Shown one piece after another: positions 41,133-48,440 of a stretch of DNA of 48,440 nucleotides (position 1 is the stretch's first letter; the number at the start of each line of letters is the position of its first letter). Both the position numbers and the translations under genes were made by a program. This DNA comes from Enorma phocaeensis (lineage in GTDB: Bacteria > Actinomycetota > Coriobacteriia > Coriobacteriales > Coriobacteriaceae), in contig NZ_JACJKQ010000017.1 in assembly GCF_016901575.1 (NCBI RefSeq), forward strand, positions 1-48,440, given 5' to 3'. Under the pieces are notes generated by a model. That model was not told the DNA's origin. It did no database searches and saw only the letters and a list, made by a program, of their open reading frames with translations.

Positions 41133-41966
41133 CTAGCCCAGACGCTCCTCGAGGAGACGGTCGGTCGTCGCCACGACCTCGGCAAACACGGTGTCGAAAA
41201 ACTCCTCGGTCAGCAGGCGGTAGGGCGGATGGGTCAGTGATCCCTGGTTCTCGCGCACGATCTCGTGCGTCACGCCGATGGTCACGACCGTTGCGTACCG
41301 ATCGATGGGATACTGCGGAAACGCCTCGGCGGCACGCAGCAATCGCTCGGTTGCGCGCGGCAGCGACACGATTGGCAGCGTCTTGCCAAAGCAGTCAAAG
41401 TCACCCTGCTTTTTGATGCGAAACTGCTCGCTCGGCTTGCCGCCATGCGCATCGAGGTACTCGTTTACTCGCGTGTTCCACAGGTTGTCGGCAACAAGGT
41501 GCGCCCATACTCCCAACGTGAGGTCGAAGACAGAGCGGGACACGTCATTCCCTTCCGGCACGTCATCAAGCGGGCTCGTCTGGCATGGCGGGGTGCCCGC
41601 GCCCTCGTAGCGCGAGGGGTAATGGATGCGATTCATGGTCTCGCGCTCGATATCGATTGAAGACGCCGGAATGGGCTCCCCCGCCGGACGCACGCAGCAT
41701 GCCACCCCCAGGCGAGCGGCCGCGGGAGCCACATAGCTATCCCAAAACTCATGCTCGCGCGGCTTGGGGATAGGTTCGGGCGTGGCGAAATGCGTGATGC
41801 GGTAGGGGATCGGCCGCTTGATGCCCGGCACCATATAGCCGACGTAGATGTCGGGAACGAGGTTGCCAAACAGGAAGGCGTTGCGGTCGAAGACGGTACG
41901 CGCGACGGCTCCGTCGCCGTCGAATAGACGCTCCGTCTGCGCGATGTGGATATTCCAGCTTGGCAA
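41133..41966 (-). CDS. Zinc-dependent phospholipase C-like protein
   Basis: A 277-residue protein that fits the zinc-dependent PLC/S1-P1 nuclease-like pattern: NIHIAQTERLF at the start (His7), FLFGNLVPDIYVGY near residue 31 (Asp), ITHFAT near residue 58 (His), then LGVWAHLVADNLWN near residue 150 (His-x3-Asp). No signal peptide is seen, unlike secreted PLC toxins, so a cytoplasmic phosphoesterase is more likely. The substrate is unknown. The ATG has GAGGGGGAGG upstream, and a 10-bp hairpin (41985-41994 with 42003-42012) precedes that site. Confidence 0.6.
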   Translation of the reverse strand: MPSWNIHIAQTERLFDGDGAVARTVFDRNAFLFGNLVPDIYVGYMVPGIKRPIPYRITHFATPEPIPKPREHEFWDSYVAPAAARLGVACCVRPAGEPIPASSIDIERETMNRIHYPSRYEGAGTPPCQTSPLDDVPEGNDVSRSVFDLTLGVWAHLVADNLWNTRVNEYLDAHGGKPSEQFRIKKQGDFDCFGKTLPIVSLPRATERLLRAAEAFPQYPIDRYATVVTIGVTHEIVRENQGSLTHPPYRLLTEEFFDTVFAEVVATTDRLLEERLG

Positions 41967-41984
41967 CGTTTCCTCCCCCTCGCC

Positions 41985-42063
41985 ACGGGGCGGGTCCGTA
42001 CACCCGCCCCGTCAACTCATATGGAGCATCTATCGGTCTACCCCGGCAAGGCCCTTGCCGGGG
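41985..42063 (-). repeat. Two hairpins between pheT and the PLC-like gene
   Basis: ACGGGGCGGG (41985-41994) pairs with CCCGCCCCGT (42003-42012), and CCCCGGCAA (42041-42049) with TTGCCGGGG (42055-42063). The second follows the pheT stop by 12 nt and could end or pause transcription, though no T-run follows. The first lies directly upstream of the next ribosome site. Confidence 0.5.
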
Positions 42064-42075
42064 CGCTCGGCAGCG

Positions 42076-44529
42076 CTACGCGCGCACCTCGCCGCCGGTG
42101 GCCTTGCACACCTTGGTCACGAGGCGCTGGTGCACCTTCTCGACCTCGTCGGAGGTCAGGGTGTGGTCGTCGGCGCGGTAGGTGAGGGCAAACGCCATAG
42201 ACTTCTTGCCCTTGCCCACGCGCTCGTCGTCGCGATACACGTCGAACAGGCGAACGCCCACGAGCAGCTTGCCGCCGGCAGAGCGCAGGCGACGATCGAG
42301 GTCCTCGCAGCTCACGTCCTCATTCACCACGATGGCGAGGTCCATGTCGACCGACGGGTAGGTCGAGAACTCACGATACGCCTCCTGGTCGCGAGCCAGG
42401 CGCATGAGCGCCTCGAGATTGAGCTCGAAGGCGACGACGGGCAGGTTGATGTCGAAGCGCTCGCGAACCTGCGGATGGATCTCGCCCACCCAGCCGAGCA
42501 CCGTGCCGCCCGAAAGAACCTCGGCGCCGCGGCCCGGCTGCAGGAAGCGATAGAGCTCGCCATCGGCAGGACGGAACCGGACCTTCTCGACACGAAGCTG
42601 CTCGAGCAGCTCCTCGACAACGCCCTTGCCGTCGAAGAAGCGCAGCGGGCGCTGCCTCTGGATCCAGGTCACGTCGCCCCATGCGCCCGAAAGGACGCCT
42701 GCGACGCTCGGGCGCTCCTTGGGCAGGCTCGCGTTTTCACGGCCGCAGAAGAGCGTGCCCGTCTCGTATAGATGCACGTTTGCGGTGCCGTGAGCCTCGT
42801 TGTAGGCGACCGACTCAAGCAGGCCCGGCAGCAGCGAGCGACGCATCTCGGACTGCTCGGCGACAAGCGGACGCATGAGGACCACGGGCACGCCGCGCCC
42901 CTCCTCGCTCATGTCGCACTTCTCGAGGTCGCCAGGAGCCGCGAACGAATAGGTCGTCGTCTCGTTGAGTCCGCACGAACGAAGGATCGAGCCGATGCGA
43001 CGATGCAGGTGCTGGTCGTGCGTCAGGCCGCCGATATGGTTTTTCGCGGCGGGAATCGTGGCCTGGACACGGTCCATGCCCCAAAGGCGCAGAACCTCCT
43101 CGATGAGGTCGACCTCGCGCACGAGGTCGGGGCGGAAGCTGGGCGGCACGACCGTGAAGTCATCGCCGTCGGCCGTGACGGTGCAGCCGAGACGGCTCAG
43201 GGAGCCCTCGATGAAGGAAGGCTCGATAGGGGCGCCGCACAGCATGCGCACGCGCTCGAGACGCAGCTTCAGCGCAGGAATCTCTTTCGGGGACGGATAC
43301 AGGTCGACATAGCCGGGCGCCACCTCGCCGCCGGCGAGCTCCTCGATGAGCGCGCAGGTAACGTTTGCGATGTCGACGCAGCCGGTCTCGTCCACCTGGC
43401 GCTCGAAGCGAATCGAGGCGTCGGAGATGAGCGCGAGGTCGCGGCTCGTATGCGAGGTGCGCCCCGCATCGAAGCAGGCGCTCTCGACGAGCACGTCGAC
43501 GGTGTCGTCCTCGATCTCGGAATCCATGCCGCCCATGACGCCCGCGAGCGCGACCGGGCGCTCGCCGTCGGTGATAAGGCCCATGCCCGCAGCGAGGGTG
43601 CGCTCCTGACCGTCCAGGGTCTGGAACACCTCGCCCTCGCGCGCGGCACGCACCACCACGCGGCGCTTGCCGTCGCGCTCGGCAAAGGTGGAGAGGTCGA
43701 AGGCGTGCAGCGGCTGCCCGGTGAGCATCATCACGTAGTTGGTGATGTCCACGATGTTGTTGTGGGGACGGATGCCGAGCGCGCCCAGGCGCTGAACCAT
43801 CCAATCCGGCGAGGGCCCCACCTTCACGTTGCGCACGATGCGAGCAACATAGCGGCTGCACAGGCCGGAATCGGCGATCTCGAGGGAGAGCTCGTCGGCC
43901 ACGGGACGTCCGACCTCAGACTTGATCTGGGGATAGTCCACGTGGTAGTCGCGGTCGTAGATGGCGCCCACCTCGCGCGCGATGCCGACCATCGACAGGC
44001 AGTCCGGGCGGTTCGGGGTGATCTCGCAGTCGAGCACGGTGTCGGCGGTGCCCCAATAGCGCGAGAACGGCACGCCCACGGGGGCATCCTCGGGCAGAAC
44101 GAGGATGCCCGAATGGTCCCCTCCCAGCCCGAGCTCGCGCAGCGAGCAGTTCATGCCGCGCGACTCCACGCCGCGCAGCTTGCTCTTCTTGATCTTGATG
44201 CCGCCGGGCAGCTCCGCACCGATGAGCGCCGTGACGATGTGGTCGCCCTCGTTGAAATTCTGAGCTCCGCAGACGATCTGCAGCGGGGCGGGATTGCCGC
44301 TCTCGTCGAGGTTGTAGGAGCCCACATCGACCATGGTCACCCACATGTGGTCCGAATCCGGGTGCGGCTGCTTCGAGGTCACCTGGGCGGTGACGATGTT
44401 GTCGAACGCCTCGCCCAGGGTGTCGATGGACTCGACCTCGGTGCCCGTGCGGATGAACTCACGGCTGAGCTCTTCCGGCGACTCCGGCAGATCGACGAGC
44501 TCCTGCAGCCACTTATATGAAACTTTCAT
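42076..44529 (-). CDS. pheT: Phenylalanyl-tRNA synthetase beta subunit
   Basis: 817 residues, the large subunit of the alpha2-beta2 class II PheRS. It starts MKVSYKWLQELVDLPESPEE, with the tRNA-binding EMAP-like domain (HPDSDHMWVTMVDVG; IVCGAQNFNEGD; KSKLRGVESRGMNCS), the B3/B4 editing module (VGIAREVGAIYDRDY; GIRPHNNIVDITNYVMM; HAFD), B5, the catalytic-like fold and the C-terminal FDX-ACB domain (YPSVDMDLAIVVNEDV). I chose ATG 44529 with GAGGAG upstream; an upstream in-frame extension has no such site. It follows pheS across 184 nt without a gene. Confidence 0.96.
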   Translation of the reverse strand: MKVSYKWLQELVDLPESPEELSREFIRTGTEVESIDTLGEAFDNIVTAQVTSKQPHPDSDHMWVTMVDVGSYNLDESGNPAPLQIVCGAQNFNEGDHIVTALIGAELPGGIKIKKSKLRGVESRGMNCSLRELGLGGDHSGILVLPEDAPVGVPFSRYWGTADTVLDCEITPNRPDCLSMVGIAREVGAIYDRDYHVDYPQIKSEVGRPVADELSLEIADSGLCSRYVARIVRNVKVGPSPDWMVQRLGALGIRPHNNIVDITNYVMMLTGQPLHAFDLSTFAERDGKRRVVVRAAREGEVFQTLDGQERTLAAGMGLITDGERPVALAGVMGGMDSEIEDDTVDVLVESACFDAGRTSHTSRDLALISDASIRFERQVDETGCVDIANVTCALIEELAGGEVAPGYVDLYPSPKEIPALKLRLERVRMLCGAPIEPSFIEGSLSRLGCTVTADGDDFTVVPPSFRPDLVREVDLIEEVLRLWGMDRVQATIPAAKNHIGGLTHDQHLHRRIGSILRSCGLNETTTYSFAAPGDLEKCDMSEEGRGVPVVLMRPLVAEQSEMRRSLLPGLLESVAYNEAHGTANVHLYETGTLFCGRENASLPKERPSVAGVLSGAWGDVTWIQRQRPLRFFDGKGVVEELLEQLRVEKVRFRPADGELYRFLQPGRGAEVLSGGTVLGWVGEIHPQVRERFDINLPVVAFELNLEALMRLARDQEAYREFSTYPSVDMDLAIVVNEDVSCEDLDRRLRSAGGKLLVGVRLFDVYRDDERVGKGKKSMAFALTYRADDHTLTSDEVEKVHQRLVTKVCKATGGEVRA

Positions 44530-44713
44530 CTGAATCTCCTCAATACAACGCGCAATAACCGACGTAGGGGCCGCTTGGGGACGTGTCCGGCATGTCCGTC
44601 TCGCCCGCGGGGACCGCACGCGGCGATCCCGGGCGCCGCTTGTCGACGCGGCCCAGGGACATGCCCCGCGCGACGGCATGCGGGCGCAACCGCCGCAAGA
44701 CCGCCCCCATGCC

Positions 44714-45790
44714 TTAGAACTGCTCCAAGAAACGCATGTCGCCCGTCATCAGCGCGCGCAGGTCGGGCAGGTCGTAGCGAAGCGCCGCGACGCGCTCGAC
44801 GCCGATGCCGAAGGCGAAGCCGGTGTAGCGCTCGGGGTCGACGCCGCAGTTGATGAGCACGTTGGGGTCGATCATGCCGCAGCCCAAGATCTCGATCCAG
44901 CCGCTGTGCTTGCAGAAGCTGCAGCCCTTGCCGCCGCACACGTGGCACGACACATCGAGCTCGCAGCTGGGCTCCGTGAAGGGGAAGAAGTGCGGGCGAT
45001 AGCGGGTCTTGCGATCGGCGCCGAACATGCACTTCGCGAAGTAGTCGAGCGTGCCCTTAAGGTCGCCGAAGGTGATGCCCTCGTCCACCACGATGCCTTC
45101 GACCTGGTTGAACTGCGGGAGATGGCAGGCGTCGGCGGTGTCGGGACGATACACGGTGCCGGGCACGATAGCGTAGATGGGCGGCTGCTGGTGCTCCATG
45201 ATGTGAATCTGCGTGCCCGACGTCTGGGTGCGCAGCAGCACGTCGGACTCGCCATGGGCGTGGTCCTCGGGGTGCGCGACAGACCCGGGCGCGTTGTCGA
45301 CCACATAGAAGGTGTCGCGCGCCGAGCGGCTCGGATGGTCCATCGGGGCGTTCAGCGCGGTGAAGTTATACCAGCTCGTCTCCACCTCGGGACCCGCCTC
45401 CACGGTATAGCCGATCCCGCAGAACACGTCCTCCATCTCTTCCTTGATCTGGTTGATGAGGTGCTGATGGCCGATGGTCGGACGCGCGCCGGGCAGCGTC
45501 ACGTCCACGGCCTCGGTCGCCATGAGGTTGCTCATAGCCTGGCGCTTGAGGTCGCCCGATGCGTGGTCGATCAAAGACTCGACCATGCGGCGCAGCTCGT
45601 TGGCACGCTTGCCCACGACGGGCCGCTCCTCCGGGCTCACCTTGCCCATCATGTGCATGATCTGGGTGATCTCGCCTTTGCGCCCCAAGAGCGCCACGCG
45701 AGCCTCCTCCAGCTTCTTTGCGTCTCCGGCGGCGGAGATCATCTCCTTTGCGCGCTCTTGCAGAGCATCCAGATCGTCGATGAGACCCAT
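44714..45790 (-). CDS. pheS: Phenylalanyl-tRNA synthetase alpha subunit
   Basis: 358 residues, the catalytic subunit. An N-terminal coiled-coil region is followed by motif 1 (HPINQIKEEMEDVFCGIGYT-type region, here HQHLINQIKEEMEDVF), RDTFYVV, LLRTQTSGTQIHIM, motif 2 with GTVYRPDTADACHLPQFNQVEGI, and motif 3 FAFGIGVERVAALRYDLPDLR near the end. An insertion with Cys-x-Cys pairs (CHVCGGKGCSFCKHSGW) is typical of actinobacterial and some other PheS. ATG 45790 has GGGGAGG upstream. It is controlled by the T-box leader at 45900-46170 and co-transcribed with pheT. Confidence 0.96.
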   Translation of the reverse strand: MGLIDDLDALQERAKEMISAAGDAKKLEEARVALLGRKGEITQIMHMMGKVSPEERPVVGKRANELRRMVESLIDHASGDLKRQAMSNLMATEAVDVTLPGARPTIGHQHLINQIKEEMEDVFCGIGYTVEAGPEVETSWYNFTALNAPMDHPSRSARDTFYVVDNAPGSVAHPEDHAHGESDVLLRTQTSGTQIHIMEHQQPPIYAIVPGTVYRPDTADACHLPQFNQVEGIVVDEGITFGDLKGTLDYFAKCMFGADRKTRYRPHFFPFTEPSCELDVSCHVCGGKGCSFCKHSGWIEILGCGMIDPNVLINCGVDPERYTGFAFGIGVERVAALRYDLPDLRALMTGDMRFLEQF

Positions 45791-45899
45791 GTAGTTCCTC
45801 CCCTTCGTTGTGCGGGGCGGCATGTCTGCCGGCCCCGTTCCCGAGGCGCGTCCTTGTGCCGCCCGTCCGGAACCCTGCCCGGCGGCGGGGCCCCATGGC

Positions 45900-46170
45900 G
45901 GCAAACAAAAACCGTCCTCGGGCGTCTTGTCTGCCCAAGGACGGTTGAATCCGCGGTACCACCTTGCTTGACCGGCGGGTTGTCTGCCCCGCCAGGCCCT
46001 CTTTGACCCGATGTCGCCCGGGCGCGCGGCTTCCCTACTGAACCGGCCGCCGCGGGCACCCTAGCGCCGCACCGTCGACTCGATCGTTCAGGTCGCTGCT
46101 CGGGAGTGAACTCGGAACCTCGTCGCAGCGGGCGGGCTTTCAGCCGGTGACCCTCCCTCTCTCAAGCCGC
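45900..46170 (-). promoter_or_regulatory. T-box leader (Phe specifier) of pheST
   Basis: On the minus strand the T-box core AAGGTGGTACCGCGG (45965-45951) precedes a terminator hairpin, AACCGTCCT and AGGACGGTT (45946-45938 with 45918-45910), then a T-run (45911-45907). A 5' stem I region contains GAGTTCACTCC, with specifier codon TTC (46110-46108), matching the Phe genes downstream. The T-box/terminator overlap supports regulation by uncharged tRNA-Phe. The 5' end near 46170 is approximate. Gap 46171-46326 shows no gene; a tentative TAGAAT at about 46230 may be the promoter -10. Confidence 0.9.
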
Positions 46171-46326
46171 GACATGCGAGGCGCCGACCTCTCCGTCAAC
46201 GCGTTGGTCGGAAGGATAGCACATTCTACAAGCAGGTATGCACTTCAAGGCAAGCCCACATGCAAAACGTGGGCACGCGGCGACGGCGAAGCCGGACGCC
46301 GGCGCCGCGCCCCAGAGCGCGCCGCG

Positions 46327-47451
46327 CTACTCGGCAAGGCTCACCTCAAAGGCAGGCTCGTCGTACTTGCCACCCATGATGATCGACGCGGTGAGGTCGT
46401 CCAGGTTGTAGACGCACGACCACTGGGTCTGGAACACGCTGCCGTCGTCGCGCACCTGCACCTCGCGCGACACGCTCTGCAGCATGTCCATGGCGCCCTC
46501 CTCGCTCACCGCGCCGTTCGAGGCCTCGAGCGCGCCCATGAGCACCTCGTAGCGGTCCTGGCCGCCGCCAAAGTCATAGTCGCCCGGCGTGAGCAGGAAG
46601 TTCGTCGCCGCCTGATAGGCGGTGCCCTCCGACGTCCCCATGGTCGTCTCGTCGCCGGGGCGCAGCACCGACAGCTCGTCGCCGATATACTCGACGATGG
46701 CCGAATCGCCCGAGGCGTCGGCGATCTGGAAGTGATAGCAGCTGTTCGCGCTCGAGTGCATGTCGTATTCCCCGAGCATCGCCACCGCCTCGTCCACCGT
46801 CGCGCAGCCGTCGAGCATCATGCGAATCGCCGTGGTCGTCGTGATGTCGACCTTGTCCGTCTGCTGGTCGGTCGGGTCGGTGTCGATCAGCAGCACACCG
46901 ACGGCGAGCCCCGCCTCGTTCACGCCGTCGAGCGGCGCATAGGGGGCAGCGAGCGTCGTCAGGCTGGAGACCAAATCCTCGGGCAGCTTCTGCTCGCCAT
47001 AGCCCAAAAAGCCCAGGTTGACCATAGAAACGCTCGCGTAGCCGTCCGTGGGATTGGTGCGGACGAGCATGCCGGGAGAGTACTCCAGGTCGAAGTTGCG
47101 CCCAAAGATCGCATCGCCCTCGGGCGTGGTAGCATTGAAGGTCGAGCACGCAAGGTCGGGGAGCTCGATGGTGATCGGAAGCCCCTTCATGATGCGCCCC
47201 ACGACAAAGTCGATGAGCTCGGCGTCGTTCGAGGCACCTCCCTGCGCCAAGAACTCGTCGATGCCGTAGTCGCCATCGTAGGTCATGGTGTAGAGCGGAT
47301 AGTCGTCGACCTTCTGAATCGATGTGAGCGTCTTGAACTCATGTCCGAAGAGCATGAAGAACGCCGCCGTGGCCACAACCACCAGCGCCACCAGGGTGGC
47401 CGCCACCCCCAATGCGATCCGCTTCGCCAAGCTTGCCCGCGTCTTTGCCAT
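46327..47451 (-). CDS. Membrane-anchored Ntn hydrolase (choloylglycine hydrolase/linear amide C-N hydrolase-like)
   Basis: A 374-residue protein. Residues 10-36 form a signal-anchor helix. A segment of about 65 residues precedes the candidate nucleophile Cys102 in LACSTFNATTPEGDAIFGRN, where the family needs an N-terminal Cys after processing. R118-N119-x-D121, NPTDGYASVSMVNLGFLGYG, and PLDGVNEAGLAVGVL follow, as in bile salt/penicillin acylase-type amidases. Unlike cytosolic bile salt hydrolases, whose Cys is residue 2, this copy has a membrane anchor and long propeptide, so it likely acts outside. The substrate is unknown; C45-type acyltransferase is an alternative. ATG 47451 is favoured over the longer frame. 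Confidence 0.75.
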   Translation of the reverse strand: MAKTRASLAKRIALGVAATLVALVVVATAAFFMLFGHEFKTLTSIQKVDDYPLYTMTYDGDYGIDEFLAQGGASNDAELIDFVVGRIMKGLPITIELPDLACSTFNATTPEGDAIFGRNFDLEYSPGMLVRTNPTDGYASVSMVNLGFLGYGEQKLPEDLVSSLTTLAAPYAPLDGVNEAGLAVGVLLIDTDPTDQQTDKVDITTTTAIRMMLDGCATVDEAVAMLGEYDMHSSANSCYHFQIADASGDSAIVEYIGDELSVLRPGDETTMGTSEGTAYQAATNFLLTPGDYDFGGGQDRYEVLMGALEASNGAVSEEGAMDMLQSVSREVQVRDDGSVFQTQWSCVYNLDDLTASIIMGGKYDEPAFEVSLAE

Positions 47452-47539
47452 TGCCTCCCCCTTGTGATTCTGCCTTGCATTTCGCGCGATTGCCCCTGCC
47501 CCCGCGCGAGCGACGCACCATGCTAACAAAACCGGGCAC

Positions 47540-47568
47540 ATATTTGACGATTTTTATAAACTCGTCAA
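47540..47568. promoter_or_regulatory. Palindromic promoter upstream of the Ntn hydrolase gene
   Basis: TTGACGA (47544-47550) and TCGTCAA (47562-47568) form a 7-bp inverted repeat with an 11-bp AT-rich spacer. On the minus strand TTGACG (47568-47563), 17 bp, AAATAT (47545-47540) is a plausible promoter. The repeat thus overlaps the promoter and could be an operator shared with the divergent carboxypeptidase gene. The rest of 47569-47804 shows no recognisable gene. Confidence 0.5.
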
Positions 47569-47804
47569 TTTGCTCTCCACAGCTCGCGCCGTGTGTGGCA
47601 CACGGAGGAGCTGTGCAGGGCGATGGGTATACATGTCCCTGTGGGGCAGCTTGACAAGGCCGCAACCCGGCCGATCGCACATCGATTGGCCAAGCTTGGG
47701 CCCGAGGACCCGGGCTTGTGCAACACTGTGTTGTGCGGACGCCCTCAGGCGCCCTTCCAAGTAGCTATGGACGCACCAAGCCAACCACCCTGAAAGGAGC
47801 CGGC

Positions 47805-48421
47805 ATGAGCACCGACACCATCACGCAGTTCAAACGTCTCCAACGCGACCTGTGGTGCCGCGAATACCTGACGAGCGTGCTCGACTACGACGGCGAGACC
47901 TCTGCCCCCGAGCGCGGCGCGGCGGCGCGCGCCGAGGCAATGGGCGCGCTTTCCGAAGAGCACCACCGCCTCCTCACCAGCCAGACGGCGCGCGACCTCG
48001 TGGCCGAGCTCTCCCGCGAGGCGGAGGCGGGCGCGCTCGATGACGCCACCGCGACCGAGCTCAAGGTGTTTGCCCGCGACCAGCGCGAGGCCCTCGCCAT
48101 CCCCACCGACGAGGTCGCCGCATGGACGCGCCTCACCAGCGAGGCGAACGCCGTGTGGCACAAGGCGAAGCTTGCGAACGACTGGGAGTCCTTCGAGCCC
48201 TACATCGACCGCATCGTCGAGGTCCTGAAGCGCCACGCGTCATATCTCGACGATTCGCGCGACCCCTACGACGTCTGGCTCGACCAGTACGAGCGCGGCA
48301 TGGACGCCGCGCGCTACGACGCCTTCTTCGCGCAGGTGCGCGCGACCGTCGTCCCGCTCGTGCACGAGATCTCGTCGATGGAGACGCCTCGCCCCTCCTT
48401 CCTGAGCGCCCACGTCCCCAC
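47805..48421 (+). CDS. M32-family metallocarboxypeptidase, 5' part only
   Basis: The first 205 codons of a thermostable carboxypeptidase-type (Taq) protein. Visible parts are LQRDLWCREYLTSVLDYDGE near residue 11 (the W.YD..T..P segment of M32), SEEHHRLLTSQ near residue 50, and the conserved W..A....DW..FEPY around 118-130, then DPYDVWLDQYERGMD near residue 152. The zinc-binding HExxH lies beyond the end. The frame runs to the contig edge, where the last 19 bases are sequencing adapter. ATG 47805 has AAGGAG upstream. M32 enzymes trim C-terminal residues from cytosolic peptides. Confidence 0.88.
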
Positions 48422-48440
48422 CTGTCTCTTATACACATCT
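48422..48440. other. Nextera/Tn5 mosaic-end adapter remnant (artefact)
   Basis: CTGTCTCTTATACACATCT is identical to the complement of the Tn5 mosaic end used in Nextera libraries. It marks an untrimmed read end and is not part of the genome. Read backwards, it yields a false protein start MCIRDR. Confidence 0.97.

Noticed and set aside
42772-44520. Long open frame on the plus strand, 582 codons
   Set aside because: Antisense to pheT, with no recognisable motif.
46205-46250. TTGAAG/TAGAAT pair as the pheS promoter
   Set aside because: The spacer is only 14 bp. TAGAAT may still be the -10, but the pair is not convincing.
46147-47526. Plus-strand open frame, 459 codons
   Set aside because: Antisense to the Ntn hydrolase and T-box 5' region; His/Arg-rich with no domain.
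47593-47793. Small plus-strand open frame of 66 codons upstream of the M32 gene
   Set aside because: No ribosome site, no similarity I recognise, and it overlaps the likely leader region.

Overview
The window is about 48 kb of GC-rich DNA, apparently a nearly complete assembly contig. Its last 19 bases are a Nextera (Tn5 mosaic-end) sequencing adapter, not genome. Gene content suggests an anaerobic or gut actinobacterium of class Coriobacteriia (Collinsella/Olsenella-like). The hints are high GC, split transketolase with a short transaldolase/F6P aldolase, many TGATG/ATGA-type gene overlaps, a Tad (Flp) pilus locus without a secretin, and a PHP-type phosphoesterase beside C-P lyase genes as reported in Eggerthella. 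The genus is an inference.

Layout. 1-331: a degenerate 22-nt-period GGTACC array cut by the contig edge, then the htpG terminator. 332-2365: htpG. 2366-2861: an AT-richer island with a roughly 190-bp element bounded by imperfect inverted repeats, leading to an AbiEi/DUF559-like gene (2862-3818). 3849-7399: a GNAT gene, then a minus-strand operon for fructose-6-phosphate aldolase/transaldolase and two-subunit transketolase, with a LacI-regulator remnant upstream. 7413-15299: two OmpR-type two-component systems bracketing a lone pstB. The second system (VanRS-like) faces a D,D-carboxypeptidase gene, with an 11-bp-period direct repeat between them. 15300-15675: a small repeat cluster.

15676-18136: the worn-down end of a phosphonate (C-P lyase) operon. 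phnM and phnL are truncated and joined, while a phnO-like acetyltransferase and a PHP phosphoesterase remain intact. 18186-22024: tatD, rsmA and metG. 22287-24481: tRNA-Phe, a GH5-like protein lacking its acid/base glutamate, and rsmI. 24400-34497: a complete-looking Tad/Flp pilus operon (cpaB, tadZ, tadA, tadB, tadC, flp, a membrane-anchored protein, a small pilin, tadE, tadG, tadE, DUF192), tightly overlapped but without a prepilin peptidase in the window. 34882-38996: rsgA and a Ca2+-type P-ATPase. 39440-40900: pyruvate kinase. 41133-41966: a zinc-dependent phospholipase C-like protein. 42076-46170: pheT and pheS under a Phe T-box. 46327-47451: a membrane-anchored Ntn hydrolase. 47805-end: the first 40% of an M32 carboxypeptidase.

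Connections. The pst/TCS block and phn remnant both concern phosphorus acquisition. The Tad cluster is one transcription unit for an adhesive surface fibre. Most other genes are core metabolism and translation. The most interesting points are the phn scar with retained phnO and PHP genes, the degenerate GH5 protein, the VanRS-like pair with its candidate binding site, the secreted-type Ntn hydrolase and several uncharacterised repeats.
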